A stretch of DNA of 64,000 nt from Saccharicrinis carchari (GCF_900182605.1 NZ_FXTB01000002.1:310001-374000), one strand, 5' to 3'. Shown: positions 53,766-63,801, counted from the stretch's first letter. Notes: a model not told the origin generated them from the sequence alone. Translations and numbers: made by a program.

Positions 53766-54025
53766 TACGCAAATTTATTACGGTTAGCAATACTCAATTT
53801 ATTTTCCGGGCCCGGTTTTTTAAGGTGGAGGAGTAAAGGTCAGTAAATAAGTAACGTGCGATTACTACTTTCGGTTCAAATAACGGTACGTGGCAATAAT
53901 CAATTCGACTAAATATAACCCGGGGACAAAATTGACGTATATAATTTTTTTAAATATTTAAATTCCTGTTATGCATCTTTAGATGATGATTTTATGGGTG
54001 CTAAGAGGACACAATAAAATTTAAA

Positions 54026-54634
54026 ATGTATAAAAAGATATCACTGAACTGGTTTAAGTACCACTTAGTAACCTTCCTGGATTTAATCATTGCATTTCAC
54101 CCGTTCAGAAAGATAGGGAGCCGGCTGCCATTGGTTTGTATTCCCAATGGAGGCTTTATAACTTTTGTGTTTTCCACTGTTACTGCCTTAATCATCTATG
54201 TGCCTGTTATTTTGTTTGTTGTTAATGCAATTAATACTGGGATTTTAATTCCGGAGTTTTTTATAGTCTTTATTTTTGGGGTGGTATTTGGCTCTATATT
54301 CAGATATATTCAGGCTGAAATGGTTAGTAGAGTAGATGTTGATCAGCATAGACTTAAGCTTACCTACTTTGGTTTTTTTAAAAAGGAAGTAACTATTTTC
54401 AAAAGAGAGGAATTAAAGCAAATGGTTCTGATAAAGGAAAAGTACCGTAATACCAAGAATTACAAAGTTTGTGTTGAATTGAACGGCGGAAGACAAATAA
54501 TGTTAGAATTAACCATTTTCCGGAGAAGGGCTCACCGTATTTTAAATAAATACAAAGAAGCCTTGCGCCTACCGGTTTCAGATCCATCGCAGAAGAATAT
54601 TATCAACGATGCGCATGTTACTATTAACAACTAA
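54026..54634 (+). CDS. Membrane protein with bacterial PH-like tail
   Basis: A 202-residue protein. Two membrane helices lie at about 48-70 and 78-95 (FVFSTVTALIIYVPVILFVV, FFIVFIFGVVFGSIF). They are followed by a strand-rich C-terminal half (LKLTYFGFFKKEVTIFKREEL, NYKVCVELNGGRQIMLELTIF) that fits a bPH/YdbS-like pleckstrin domain. The base composition is AT-rich. It stands alone between the two-gene operon and thrS. The role is unknown. Confidence 0.5.
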   Translation: MYKKISLNWFKYHLVTFLDLIIAFHPFRKIGSRLPLVCIPNGGFITFVFSTVTALIIYVPVILFVVNAINTGILIPEFFIVFIFGVVFGSIFRYIQAEMVSRVDVDQHRLKLTYFGFFKKEVTIFKREELKQMVLIKEKYRNTKNYKVCVELNGGRQIMLELTIFRRRAHRILNKYKEALRLPVSDPSQKNIINDAHVTINN

Positions 54635-54712
54635 ACCTGAATACCACATCCCGGTTCCGTATCAAACGTTTAAAAAAACAGCTGTCAATATTTACCGATA
54701 GGGAATATTACT

Positions 54713-54720
54713 TATCTTTG
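54713..54720 (+). promoter_or_regulatory. Candidate -7 box (TATCTTTG) for the thrS operon
   Basis: An exact TAnnTTTG followed by CACC, 39 bases upstream of the thrS ATG. The -33 element is weak. The same TATCTTTG octamer precedes hldE (60861) and der (minus strand). Confidence 0.5.
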
Positions 54721-54759
54721 CACCGTTTTTTAGTTAATTTTTTCAGCAAATAAGGCGCA

Positions 54760-56712
54760 ATGGTTAAAATAACCTTACCAGATAATAGTGTAAGAGAGTA
54801 CGAAGCCGGCATTACCGGTTTAGAAATTGCCCGGAGCATTAGTCCCCGATTGGCAAAAGAAGTGTTATCGATTTCGGTAAATGACGAAACATGGGATCTC
54901 ACACGGCCTATACATACCGACGCTTCAATAAAATTGTACAAGTGGGAGGACGAAGAGGGTAAACATGCTTTTTGGCACTCTTCGGCTCATTTGATGGCCG
55001 AGGCATTGGAGGCGTTGTACCCGGGCATGAAGTTTGGTATCGGTCCGTCGATTGAAAACGGTTTCTATTACGATGTGGATCCGGGCGACGATGTGGTGTT
55101 GCGTGATGCCGATATTCCTAAGATAGAGGCGAAGATGAAAGAGCTGGCTCGCCAAAAGAATGCTTATCAGCGTCGCGAGGTGAGCAAGGCCGAAGCTTTA
55201 GCTTTTTTTGAGGATAAGCAGGATGAGTACAAGCTTGAGCTTATTGACGAACTGGAAGATGGTACCATTACTTTTTACGAGCAGGGGAATTTTACCGATT
55301 TATGTAGGGGGCCTCACCTGCCCTCAAGCGAGCTGATTAAAGCGGTAAAAGTGTTGAGTATTGCCGGTGCCTATTGGCGAGGCGATGAAAAACGTAAGCA
55401 GTTGACACGGGTTTATGGCATAACTTTTCCCAAGCAAAAAATGCTCGATGAATATTTGGTACAGTTGGAAGAAGCGCAGAAACGCGATCATCGTAAAATT
55501 GGTAAAGAATTGGAGCTGTTTGCCTTTTCGCAAAATGTGGGTCAGGGATTGCCTCTTTGGTTGCCTAAAGGGGCCAGACTTCGTGAGTTGCTGGAGAATT
55601 TTTTGAAAAAAGTACAGGTACAATATGGTTATCAACAGGTAATAACACCGCATATCGGTCAAAAGCAGTTGTACGAAACATCGGGTCATTATGCCAAGTA
55701 CGGTAAGGATTCTTTTCAACCTATTAACACGCCGGCCGATGGTGAGGAGTTTTTGCTGAAACCAATGAACTGCCCGCACCATTGCGAAATATATAAAGTA
55801 CATCCCGTTTCGTACAAGGATCTGCCTATCCGCATGGCCGAGTTTGGTACCGTATATCGGTACGAACAGAGCGGCGAACTGCACGGGTTAACCCGTGTAC
55901 GTGGTTTTACGCAGGACGATGCACATATCTTTTGTACACCCGATCAGCTGAAGGATGAGTTTAAGAAAGTGATCGACATCATCCTTTATATATTTAAGGC
56001 ATTAGACTTTAAGGATTTTATTACACAAATTTCCTTGCGCGACAAAGACGACCATGAAAAATATATAGGTAGCGACGAAAATTGGGAAAAAGCCGAAACG
56101 GCTATTGTGGAGGCTTGCCAGGAAAGAGGCATGGAGACTATTGTAGAATATGGCGAAGCCGCATTTTATGGCCCCAAGCTCGATTTTATGGTGCGCGATG
56201 CCATAGGACGCAAATGGCAGTTGGGAACCATACAGGTGGATTACAACCTGCCCGATCGCTTTGAGCTGGAGTATATGGGTAGTGATGGCGTAAAACATCG
56301 GCCGGTGATGATACACCGAGCGCCCTTTGGAAGTATGGAACGTTTTGTGGCTGTGCTCATTGAACACACGGCCGGAAAGTTCCCGCTCTGGTTGACTCCT
56401 GAGCAGGTGGTGGTTTTACCAATCAGCGAAAAATTTAATGAATACGCAAAAAAAGTTTCAGAAGTCCTGAATAATTCCGATATTCGCAGCGTTTTAGACG
56501 AGCGTAATGAAAAAATCGGCCGTAAAATCAGGGATAACGAACTTAAACGAATACCTTTTATGCTGATTGTAGGCGAAAATGAAGCCCAGTCAAATACGGT
56601 TTCGGTTCGTAAACAGGGCGACGGCGATAAGGGTTCGATGACGATCGAAAATTTTATACAATTTATTAATAGCGAAGTTAAAGAGCAACTAGCAGCGATT
56701 GAATCAAAGTAA
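54760..56712 (+). CDS. thrS: Threonyl-tRNA synthetase
   Basis: A 650-residue class II synthetase that charges tRNA-Thr. The TGS domain (1-62), the HxxxH editing domain ([11 protein letters not shown], about 72; editing Cys-region [11 protein letters not shown]), the catalytic core with zinc site [10 protein letters not shown] (about 336) and motif 3 [11 protein letters not shown] (about 516), and the anticodon domain (from 545) are all present. It starts the thrS-infC-rpmI-rplT operon. Length matches the family and nothing is missing. Confidence 0.98.
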   Translation: MVKITLPDNSVREYEAGITGLEIARSISPRLAKEVLSISVNDETWDLTRPIHTDASIKLYKWEDEEGKHAFWHSSAHLMAEALEALYPGMKFGIGPSIENGFYYDVDPGDDVVLRDADIPKIEAKMKELARQKNAYQRREVSKAEALAFFEDKQDEYKLELIDELEDGTITFYEQGNFTDLCRGPHLPSSELIKAVKVLSIAGAYWRGDEKRKQLTRVYGITFPKQKMLDEYLVQLEEAQKRDHRKIGKELELFAFSQNVGQGLPLWLPKGARLRELLENFLKKVQVQYGYQQVITPHIGQKQLYETSGHYAKYGKDSFQPINTPADGEEFLLKPMNCPHHCEIYKVHPVSYKDLPIRMAEFGTVYRYEQSGELHGLTRVRGFTQDDAHIFCTPDQLKDEFKKVIDIILYIFKALDFKDFITQISLRDKDDHEKYIGSDENWEKAETAIVEACQERGMETIVEYGEAAFYGPKLDFMVRDAIGRKWQLGTIQVDYNLPDRFELEYMGSDGVKHRPVMIHRAPFGSMERFVAVLIEHTAGKFPLWLTPEQVVVLPISEKFNEYAKKVSEVLNNSDIRSVLDERNEKIGRKIRDNELKRIPFMLIVGENEAQSNTVSVRKQGDGDKGSMTIENFIQFINSEVKEQLAAIESK

Positions 56713-56726
56713 TATTAATTAATTAA

Positions 56727-56743
56727 GGGAGGATCAGACAATA
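56727..56743 (+). promoter_or_regulatory. Shine-Dalgarno and ATA start of infC
   Basis: GGGAGG at 56727-56732 lies eight bases before the ATA at 56741-56743. It is one of the few strong Shine-Dalgarno sequences in the window. The frame is open back to a TAA at 56720, and no ATG, GTG or TTG lies upstream in it. The first ATG (56891) would drop the N-domain. Confidence 0.8.
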
Positions 56744-57301
56744 GCACTAAACAGAAGAAAATCTAGCGGTCCGCCGCAGAAGAACACATCAAACTTTCGT
56801 GTAAATAACGAAATAAGAATTCCAAAAATTAGACTGGTTGGCGATAATATAGATAATCCGGGAATTTATTCCACATCTGAAGCCATAAAAATGGCCGATA
56901 ATTTGGAGTTAGATTTGGTGGAGATTTCTCCTAAAGCTGATCCGCCGGTATGTAAAATTACGGATTATCAAAAGTTTTTGTACCAACAAAAACGTAAGCA
57001 AAAAGAGCTGAAGTCGAAAACGCAAAAAGTAGTTGTAAAGGAAATTAGGTTTGGTCCTAATACCGACGACCACGATTATAACTTTAAATTAAAACACGCC
57101 CAGAAATTTCTTTCAGAGGGAGCAAAGGTAAAGGCTTATGTGTTTTTTAAAGGTCGCTCTATTTTGTTTAAGGAGCAAGGCGAAATATTGCTGTTGCGCT
57201 TTGCCCAGGATCTTGAAGAGTACGGAAAGGTTGAACAACTGCCTAAGCTTGAAGGTAAGAGGATGATTATTTTCCTTTCACCTAAAAAAGCCAAGAAGTA
57301 A
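56741..57301 (+). CDS. infC: Translation initiation factor IF-3 with ATA start
   Basis: A 186-residue factor starting at ATA (MALNRRK after initiation), with N-domain [19 protein letters not shown], the linker rich in Lys ([11 protein letters not shown]) and C-domain [19 protein letters not shown], ending [10 protein letters not shown]-3 binds the 30S subunit and rejects non-canonical starts. Translation from ATA is therefore reduced by IF-3 itself, as with the AUU start of E. coli infC, which gives negative autoregulation (inference for this species). The stretch before the first ATG is conserved IF-3 sequence, so the true start lies upstream of it. It lies 28 bases after thrS. Confidence 0.93.
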   Translation: MALNRRKSSGPPQKNTSNFRVNNEIRIPKIRLVGDNIDNPGIYSTSEAIKMADNLELDLVEISPKADPPVCKITDYQKFLYQQKRKQKELKSKTQKVVVKEIRFGPNTDDHDYNFKLKHAQKFLSEGAKVKAYVFFKGRSILFKEQGEILLLRFAQDLEEYGKVEQLPKLEGKRMIIFLSPKKAKK

Positions 57302-57349
57302 AGCTTCAACTACATATATATATTATACAAACACTTTAATACTTGTACA

Positions 57350-57547
57350 ATGCCAAAGATGAAGACAAATTCCAGTGCAAAAAAGCGTTTTACGCTTACT
57401 GGAACGGGTAAGATTAAACGAAAGCATGCTTTTAAAAGTCACATTTTAACCAAGAAGACAAAAAAGCAAAAGCGTAATCTTACGTATTCAACTTTAGTTC
57501 ATCCAGCCGACTTAAATAACGTTAAGTTGATGTTGAACATGAAGTAA
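57350..57547 (+). CDS. rpmI: 50S ribosomal protein L35
   Basis: A 65-residue basic protein. [20 protein letters not shown] and [16 protein letters not shown] match L35 exactly in character and length. It is followed by a hairpin directly at its stop codon and then by rplT. Confidence 0.96.
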   Translation: MPKMKTNSSAKKRFTLTGTGKIKRKHAFKSHILTKKTKKQKRNLTYSTLVHPADLNNVKLMLNMK

Positions 57548-57568
57548 TAAGGTAGCAACCTTATTTTT
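57546..57568 (+). terminator. Hairpin with T-run between rpmI and rplT
   Basis: AATAAGGT and ACCTTATT (57546-57553 and 57558-57565) around AGCA, followed by T residues. A second stem CCCAT/ATGGG is at 57604-57617. The first looks like a weak intrinsic terminator, which could attenuate rplT. Confidence 0.55.
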
Positions 57569-57644
57569 ATTAAATCATTAACCGAATGAAGATAGCCGAA
57601 AGACCCATACAGATGGGCGCTACTCATTCTAAAAACAAAACAAA

Positions 57645-57995
57645 ATGCCAAGATCAGTAAATGCGGTGGCTTCACGAGCACGCAGAAAAAGGATTTTAAA
57701 AGAAACCAAAGGTAACTTTGGTCGCAGAAAAAATGTATGGACGGTAGCCAAGAATACCTACGAAAAAGGATTGCAATACGCCTACCGCGACCGTAAAAGA
57801 AAGAAAGGTCAGTTCAGAGCACTGTGGATTATGCGTATCAACGCTGCAGCTCGTTTAGAGGGGGTTTCGTATTCTAAACTAATGGGTGCGATGAACAAAA
57901 AAAATATCGACATCAACCGTAAAGTTTTAGCCGATTTGGCTGTGAACCATCCCGATGCTTTTAAGGCAGTTTTGCAAAAAGCGATGGCGAACTAA
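57645..57995 (+). CDS. rplT: 50S ribosomal protein L20
   Basis: A 116-residue protein. [35 protein letters not shown] and [17 protein letters not shown] are L20. It binds 23S rRNA early in 50S assembly and in E. coli represses its own operon. It closes the operon and is followed by a strong terminator. Confidence 0.97.
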   Translation: MPRSVNAVASRARRKRILKETKGNFGRRKNVWTVAKNTYEKGLQYAYRDRKRKKGQFRALWIMRINAAARLEGVSYSKLMGAMNKKNIDINRKVLADLAVNHPDAFKAVLQKAMAN

Positions 57996-58017
57996 ATTAA
58001 CGGACAAACAAATATAC

Positions 58018-58055
58018 AAAGGGCAGCAGGGTTTATACCTTTCTGCCCTTTTTTT
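58018..58055 (+). terminator. Intrinsic terminator of the thrS-rplT operon
   Basis: AAAGGGCAG (58018-58026) and CTGCCCTTT (58043-58051) with an inner CAGG/CCT pair, then T to 58055. It ends one base before the ATG of the next reading frame, which suggests that the real start of that gene is downstream at the GTG at 58104. Confidence 0.85.
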
Positions 58056-58103
58056 ATGAGGAAGGTGAGGAATGTTATTTCAATTAGAAGATATAAAGTT
58101 AGC

Positions 58104-59636
58104 GTGAATAAGAATAAAATAAGATGGATAAAGCGATTTAAGGTATGGCACAAGTGGCCTGCCATTGTAATGTCGTTTTTGGCCTTGCTATTCGCAGCTT
58201 CGGGCATTGTGATGAACCATCGCACGGTATTTGCTTCAATTAACGTGTCCCGAAAACTACTTCCTGCCGATTATACCTATAGAAACTGGAACCTTGATGC
58301 CATTAAGGGCAGCTTGTTTTTATCGGAGGATTCGGTATTTATTTATGGTAAAGGTGGAGTGTACCATAGCAATGAGGATTTTGATACATTTTCAGCATTT
58401 AACGAAGGGTTTGAAAAAGGCATCGACAATCGTTCGGTTGTGGCTATGCAGTATACGCCCCGGGCCGGATTGGTGGCGGGAACCTTAAATGGTATTTTCC
58501 GTTACGATAATCCCACGGGTTGGAATAAGGTAAATTTGCCTGTTAAAAACCAACGTATAACGGATGTGGCCTTAAAGGGGGATACACTGTTAGTGCTTAC
58601 CCGTGATTTATTATTAACAAGCACGGATTTAAAATATTTTGATACACATCAATTGCCTGCTCCTTCTACTTATAAAAAAGAGACAACATGGTTTAAGTTT
58701 TTGTGGAATTTGCATAGTGGTGAGTTGTTTGGCCTGGCGGGTAAGTTGTTTGTCGATTTGTTAGGAATTCTTGTCATCATACTGAGTATTACGGGTCTTA
58801 TTCACTTCTTTTATCCTAAATTCATAAAAAAAGAGAAGCGGAAAAGCACAAAGTACCGCTCAGTAAAAGCCACCAATCTGCGATGGCACAATGTGTTAGG
58901 TTACCTTGGTGTTGTTTTTGTGCTAAGCAACGCCCTTACCGGGATGTTTTTACGCCCCCCATTGTTAATCGCTATTGCCAATGCAAAAATTGGCATAATA
59001 CCTTATACCCACCTCGATAACATTAATCCATGGCACGATAAGCTGCGTAAGTTAACGTGGAATACGAAGATGCAGCGCTATGTTTTTTCCACATCGGAGG
59101 GATTTTATTTGGCCGATGAGCTATTGAATTATATGGCGGCTCCAAAGGTTGCACAGCCGCCCGTTAGCGTTATGGGTTGCAATGCCTTACAACAAGTAGA
59201 TGAGGATGAGTATTTGGTGGGTTCTTTTTCCGGCCTGTTTAGTTGGAAACTTAGCACGGGAGCCATTTATAATTTAGGTGCCGGAGAACCCTGGCACAAC
59301 CAAGCGAAAACAGGCAGACCTATTTCGGATCACATGGTCAGTGGTTTGCTGTATCAGGATAACGCCAACATTTGGTATTCGGATTACAATAGGGGTGTTG
59401 TGCCGGTAAGTGGGAATCGCCCTTTTTTGGCTATGCCCACTTTGGTAGAGGATACACCCATGTCCTTATGGAACGTCTGTTTAGAGATTCATACCGGAAG
59501 AATATTTGAATGGTTACTGGGACCTTTTTATATTCTTTATGTGCCTTTATCCGGATTGAGTATGCTGGTGGTTTTGGTAAGCGGCTTCTTTTTATGGTAT
59601 TGGATACATCGTGGTAAACCTAAAAGGAAAACATAA
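58104..59636 (+). CDS. PepSY-associated membrane protein
   Basis: A 510-residue protein from GTG at 58104 (an ATG at 58056 gives 16 more residues but abuts the terminator). Four membrane helices: about 15-38 (WPAIVMSFLALLFAASGIV), 215-240, 270-295 and 475-497. WHKWPAIVMSF, then NLRWHNVLGYLGVVFVLSNALTGM, match the PepSY_TM family, whose members lie near iron-uptake or reductase genes. The large loops (40-200 and 300-460) contain beta-propeller-like strands. No heme or flavin motif is clear. The function is unknown, and it stands alone between rplT and upp. Confidence 0.7.
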   Translation: MNKNKIRWIKRFKVWHKWPAIVMSFLALLFAASGIVMNHRTVFASINVSRKLLPADYTYRNWNLDAIKGSLFLSEDSVFIYGKGGVYHSNEDFDTFSAFNEGFEKGIDNRSVVAMQYTPRAGLVAGTLNGIFRYDNPTGWNKVNLPVKNQRITDVALKGDTLLVLTRDLLLTSTDLKYFDTHQLPAPSTYKKETTWFKFLWNLHSGELFGLAGKLFVDLLGILVIILSITGLIHFFYPKFIKKEKRKSTKYRSVKATNLRWHNVLGYLGVVFVLSNALTGMFLRPPLLIAIANAKIGIIPYTHLDNINPWHDKLRKLTWNTKMQRYVFSTSEGFYLADELLNYMAAPKVAQPPVSVMGCNALQQVDEDEYLVGSFSGLFSWKLSTGAIYNLGAGEPWHNQAKTGRPISDHMVSGLLYQDNANIWYSDYNRGVVPVSGNRPFLAMPTLVEDTPMSLWNVCLEIHTGRIFEWLLGPFYILYVPLSGLSMLVVLVSGFFLWYWIHRGKPKRKT

Positions 59637-59773
59637 GAAGGTAGAAACGCAACTACTATGCTGGCAAAGAGGGCACTATGCACACCATGCTTTTTGTGCC
59701 CTTTGTGCTTCCATTGTGCCCTATGTGCTTTCCCTTTTTATCTTTATGGATTAACATAAAGGTTTAACGCAAA

Positions 59774-60427
59774 TTAAATCTTGCTTCCAAAGGCCAAATC
59801 GCCGGCATCGCCCAGGCCGGGTATAATATATTTTTTTTCGTTCAGTCCTTTATCTACAGCACCTAACCACAACGTTATTTTGTCTGCCGGCATATTTTTT
59901 TGTACATACTCCACCCCTTCTTCGCTGGCAATGATGGAGGCAATGTGGATGTGCTTGGGAATCCCTTTGGTTAAAAGCGCTCTGTAGGCCAAATCCATTG
60001 AGGCACCACTGGCCAGCATAGGATCGGTAAGTATCACTATTTTATCCTGTAACGAGGGTGAAGAAATGTATTCGATATGAATATCAAAATCACCTTTTTC
60101 GTTGTATTTGCGGTAGGCGGATACAAAGGCATTTTCGGCACCGTCGAAATAATTGAGCACCCCCTGGTGCATAGGCAGTCCGGCTCTTAAAATAGTGGCT
60201 ATTACAATTTGTTCGTCACATACAAATTCGTGCGATACGCCTAGTGGGGTTTGGATGTCAATGCTTTTGTACGTAAATGCTTTGCTTATTTCGTAAGCCA
60301 GAATTTCACCCATACGTTCAATATTCTTTCGGAACCGAATGGGGTCGGTCTGTATTTCTTTATCGCGGATTTCGGCAATAAACTGGTTAAGTAAAGAGTT
60401 TTGTTTGTTAAAAATATGGGTTTCCAT
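59774..60427 (-). CDS. upp: Uracil phosphoribosyltransferase
   Basis: A 217-residue enzyme of pyrimidine salvage: uracil plus PRPP to UMP. The PRPP-binding loop VILTDPMLASGASM (about 128-142) and the C-terminal uracil-binding YIIPGLGDAGDLAFG are intact, and ILRAGLPMHQG matches the family. It is complete. An exact -7 box TATATTTG lies 60 bases upstream. Confidence 0.95.
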   Translation of the reverse strand: METHIFNKQNSLLNQFIAEIRDKEIQTDPIRFRKNIERMGEILAYEISKAFTYKSIDIQTPLGVSHEFVCDEQIVIATILRAGLPMHQGVLNYFDGAENAFVSAYRKYNEKGDFDIHIEYISSPSLQDKIVILTDPMLASGASMDLAYRALLTKGIPKHIHIASIIASEEGVEYVQKNMPADKITLWLGAVDKGLNEKKYIIPGLGDAGDLAFGSKI

Positions 60428-60486
60428 AGGGCTTGTTATTATATGAGAAGCTAAAAAATAAAAATACGCACACCTTTGAGGCGTTG

Positions 60487-60494
60487 CAAATATA
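60487..60494 (-). promoter_or_regulatory. Candidate -7 box (TATATTTG) for upp
   Basis: An exact TAnnTTTG on the minus strand, 60 bases upstream of the upp ATG. No clear -33 element. Confidence 0.45.
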
Positions 60495-60860
60495 AAAAAT
60501 CCATTATTTATTACGAGGTTACAGACATAGAACTTCGAAAAAAGAAAGGTTTAAGGGGCTATTTAAATTTTTTGGAGGAGCAGCGCTAATAACCTTCAAG
60601 ATAGTCAGAGCTTATTGAAAATACGATGTGGCTGGTAGGGAAGGGTATTAAACACATGCCTATGTCAAATACCAACCAAATTATAATACCTCTTTCCAAT
60701 CCTGATTCAGGAAGGATAAACCTGAATGTGCACTTTATGTAATAGGTAAAACCGTGTTGGCACCAAGTGAGCTTAATTTGGAATAGCTATCGCTGGCATA
60801 GGATTATTCAATAGTGGTTCCACCTTTTTTATATCTCCCACTGTGCTTACCTATTTTTTT

Positions 60861-60868
60861 TATCTTTG
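60861..60868 (+). promoter_or_regulatory. Candidate -7 box (TATCTTTG) for the heptose kinase gene
   Basis: An exact TAnnTTTG at the end of a T-run, 15 bases before the ATG at 60884, so the leader would be very short. Confidence 0.4.
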
Positions 60869-60883
60869 TGCAAAAAATAAAGA

Positions 60884-61885
60884 ATGGAAAAAAAATTCTT
60901 TTCACAACTGTTTGCGTCTTTTAAGGATAAAAATATCCTTATTCTGGGGGATGTTATGATCGATTCATATTTGTGGGGTGATGTTAACCGTATTTCGCCG
61001 GAAGCACCGGTACCTATATTGTCGGGTGTGGGAAGAGAGAACAGGCTTGGAGGTGCGGCCAATGTGGCTTTAAACGTTCAGGCTTTGGGGGCTAAACCCA
61101 TCCTTTGTTCTGTTATTGGCGACGACCTGCGCGCTGCCGATTTCGTTAAACTGCTTCGCAAGCAAAATCTGAGCTCCGAAGGAATTGTAAAGTGCAAAGA
61201 ACGGGTAACAACGGTAAAAACCAGGGTGATGAGCCAACATCAACATTTGTTGCGCGTTGATGAGGAAATTTGCAGCCCTATTCAGTTGTCATCCGAAGAA
61301 AAGCTGATGGCCAAGTTGTTACGTGTGTTGCAAACATACAGGATAGACGCCATTGTTTTTGAAGATTACGACAAAGGGGTCATCACGCCTTCATTGATAA
61401 AAAAAGTTGTTGAGCTGGCCACTCAAAGCGGCATTCCTACTTTGGTAGATCCCAAAAAACAAAACTATAACGATTACAAGGGCATCACCCTCTTTAAACC
61501 TAATTTTAAAGAGTTTAACGAGGGTTGTAAACTCGAATTAAAAAAGGGGCAGTCGCAAGAGCTGATTGAGGCAGCGATAGATTTTCAACAACAACAAAAT
61601 ATCGACATATTGATGATAACGCTGTCGGAACACGGTGTTTTTGTAAAACATAAAGACGGACAGCCTATTATTATACCCGCCGAAATACGAAGCATATCGG
61701 ATGTTTCGGGTGCCGGCGACACCGTTATAAGTGTAAGCGCCCTGTGTTTAACCGAGGGGCTGGACCCCGAGATGATTGCCCGTGTGGCTAATATGGCTGG
61801 TGGTTTAGTGTGTGAAGAATCAGGGGTTGTGCCTATTAACAAGGAATTACTTTTAAAGGAATGTGTACAAAAAATTGAGGTGTAA
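60884..61885 (+). CDS. hldE: HldE-type sugar kinase (PfkB family)
   Basis: A 333-residue PfkB-family kinase. GDVMIDSYLWGDVNRISPEAPVPI is the HldE/RfaE kinase signature, RLGGAANVALNVQALGA the substrate region and DVSGAGDTVIS the anion-hole motif with catalytic Asp. In E. coli the bifunctional HldE phosphorylates D-glycero-D-manno-heptose 7-phosphate at O1 for LPS heptose; here the second (nucleotidyltransferase) domain is absent, so it is the kinase half only. Whether the substrate is heptose in this organism is an inference; Bacteroidota encode such kinases for surface glycans. It lies upstream of parAB but is not tightly linked to it. Confidence 0.85.
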   Translation: MEKKFFSQLFASFKDKNILILGDVMIDSYLWGDVNRISPEAPVPILSGVGRENRLGGAANVALNVQALGAKPILCSVIGDDLRAADFVKLLRKQNLSSEGIVKCKERVTTVKTRVMSQHQHLLRVDEEICSPIQLSSEEKLMAKLLRVLQTYRIDAIVFEDYDKGVITPSLIKKVVELATQSGIPTLVDPKKQNYNDYKGITLFKPNFKEFNEGCKLELKKGQSQELIEAAIDFQQQQNIDILMITLSEHGVFVKHKDGQPIIIPAEIRSISDVSGAGDTVISVSALCLTEGLDPEMIARVANMAGGLVCEESGVVPINKELLLKECVQKIEV

Positions 61886-61971
61886 TTTTTTGTAACCGGT
61901 TTTGCGAATAGTTATTTGCAGGCGCTAACTTTTTAAACGCTTAATCGTATATGATGTTTTAATTAAAAGTT

Positions 61972-61979
61972 TAACTTTG
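61972..61979 (+). promoter_or_regulatory. Candidate -7 box (TAACTTTG) for parA
   Basis: An exact TAnnTTTG, 137 bases upstream of the parA ATG. The -33 element is not clear and the leader would be long. Confidence 0.35.
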
Positions 61980-62115
61980 ACTGCCTTTTCCAAAAGATAG
62001 GAGAGTAGGTGCTACGGACAGGTCAGTTTAATTCAAACAATTGGCTTGCAGCACATTAAAAAAGGTGTATCAAGGATTATTTAAAGAGCTAAATTAATAT
62101 TTTAATTTCCGTAAT

Positions 62116-62916
62116 ATGGGAAAAATTATTGCATTGGCAAATCAAAAAGGAGGCGTAGGAAAAACAACTACCGCTATAAATCTGGCTGCTAGCTTGGCAG
62201 TTTTAGAATATAAAGTATTAGTTGTTGACGCCGATCCGCAGGCAAATTCCACATCAGGTTTTGGTTTTGACCTGCGCGAGATAGAAGCCAGTATTTATGA
62301 ATGTATCGTGGATGGTATTGATCCTAAAACGGCCTTGCTAAAAACAGAGATTGAAGGTTTGGATATTTTACCCTCGCACATTGATTTGGTAGGTGCCGAA
62401 ATTGAAATACTCAACCGGCCCAACAGGGAAAACGTATTAAAAAATGTACTTAATAAATTAAGGAGTCTTTACGATTTTATTCTAATAGACTGCTCACCGT
62501 CGCTTGGTTTAATTACCGTTAATTCGCTCACGGCGGCCGATTCGGTGATTATACCGGTACAATGTGAGTATTTTGCGCTCGAAGGCTTAGGGAAGCTTTT
62601 AAATACCATTAAGATAATACAGAGCCGTCTTAACAAGTCGCTCGAAATTGAAGGCTTTTTACTTACCATGTACGATTCCAGACTCCGTTTGTCGAATCAA
62701 GTGGTAGAGGAAGTGCAGCGTCATTTTCAGGATATGGTTTTTGAAACCTTGATAGCACGTAACATTAAGCTAAGCGAAGCGCCAAGCTATGGAAAGGCAG
62801 TGGTTGAGTATGATGCTTCGAGCAAGGGAGCAATTAATTATTTGAACCTGGCGCGGGAACTGTTGCAAAAAAACAACATGACCAGGATGGACAACAAAGA
62901 CAAAGTGATAAAATAA
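62116..62916 (+). CDS. parA: Chromosome partitioning ATPase ParA/Soj
   Basis: A 266-residue ParA. The deviant Walker A KGGVGKTT (residues about 11-18) and DADPQANSTSG are intact, with DFILIDCSPSLG as Walker B. It moves ParB-parS complexes over the nucleoid. It is followed by parB after three bases. The length fits chromosomal Soj. No parS site was found nearby. Confidence 0.96.
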   Translation: MGKIIALANQKGGVGKTTTAINLAASLAVLEYKVLVVDADPQANSTSGFGFDLREIEASIYECIVDGIDPKTALLKTEIEGLDILPSHIDLVGAEIEILNRPNRENVLKNVLNKLRSLYDFILIDCSPSLGLITVNSLTAADSVIIPVQCEYFALEGLGKLLNTIKIIQSRLNKSLEIEGFLLTMYDSRLRLSNQVVEEVQRHFQDMVFETLIARNIKLSEAPSYGKAVVEYDASSKGAINYLNLARELLQKNNMTRMDNKDKVIK

Positions 62917-62919
62917 AGA

Positions 62920-63801
62920 ATGGCAAAAAAAAGTGCTTTAGGAAGAGGGTTAGGAGCCCTCATCGATAATTCAGAAGATGTGTCTCGTGGGAAACCACTG
63001 GAAGGGATGGACGAAATTGAACTGACCAAAATCGTTGCTAACCCATGGCAGCCGCGTTCGCGTTTTGATGAGGAAAAGCTGGAGGAACTGGCTGCATCCA
63101 TACGTGAGGTGGGTGTTATTCAACCCCTCACCGTTCGCAAAAGTGGCGATAAATATGAGTTGATAGCAGGTGAAAGAAGATTCAGAGCTTCAAAAATTGC
63201 CGGCTTACAGAAAGTTCCTGCCTACGTGCGCAGCGCTGATGACGAAACCATGCTCGAAATGGCCTTGGTGGAGAATATTCAACGTGAGGATCTTGATCCT
63301 ATCGAAATTGCCATCAGCTACCAACGCCTGATTGACGAATGCAAGCTCACACAAGAAAGTATGTCGGAGCGGGTGGGCAAAAAACGGGCTACCGTAAGTA
63401 ATTACCTTCGCTTGCTGAAGTTGCCGGGTGAAATACAATTAGGACTGCGCGATAAGAAATTGGGTATGGGTCATGCACGTGCCATCATTGGGGTGGAAGA
63501 CCCTGAGGTGCAAACAAAAATTTACCACGAAATAGTAAAAAACGACTATTCAGTTCGCAAGGTAGAAGACCTGGTGCGGGAGATGGCTACCCCTAAGGCC
63601 GTAACACCACCAAGCGGTAAAAAGGCGGTAATGCCCGAGGAATACAAACAGCTCGGCAATCAGATATCGGCTGTTTTTAATACGAACGTTCAATTTTCGC
63701 GTGGACAAAAAGGCGATGGTAAAATTGTAATACCCTTTAAATCGGACGAAGAATTAGAGCGGATAATTGCCATTTTGGACAAGGCGAATACGAAGGAATA
63801 G
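62920..63801 (+). CDS. parB: Chromosome partitioning protein ParB/Spo0J
   Basis: A 293-residue protein. ALGRGLGALI at the start is the ParA-contact motif, ITKIVANPWQPR-like NPWQPRSRFDEE and LIAGERRFRASKIAG form the CTP-binding ParB/Srx domain, and the helix-turn-helix (TQESMSERVGKKRATVSNYLRL) follows. It binds parS and clamps DNA. The C-terminal dimer domain ends at about 290. It is co-transcribed with parA. Confidence 0.96.
   Translation: MAKKSALGRGLGALIDNSEDVSRGKPLEGMDEIELTKIVANPWQPRSRFDEEKLEELAASIREVGVIQPLTVRKSGDKYELIAGERRFRASKIAGLQKVPAYVRSADDETMLEMALVENIQREDLDPIEIAISYQRLIDECKLTQESMSERVGKKRATVSNYLRLLKLPGEIQLGLRDKKLGMGHARAIIGVEDPEVQTKIYHEIVKNDYSVRKVEDLVREMATPKAVTPPSGKKAVMPEEYKQLGNQISAVFNTNVQFSRGQKGDGKIVIPFKSDEELERIIAILDKANTKE

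Larger units (their letters stand above)
60428..60883. other. Intergenic stretch between divergent upp and hldE
   Basis: It holds the -7 boxes of the two genes and about 300 bases with no supported gene, structural RNA or repeat. Confidence 0.4.

Noticed and set aside
56891-57301. infC starting at the first ATG
   Set aside because: This would remove the IF-3 N-domain, and the upstream frame is conserved with a Shine-Dalgarno at an ATA start.
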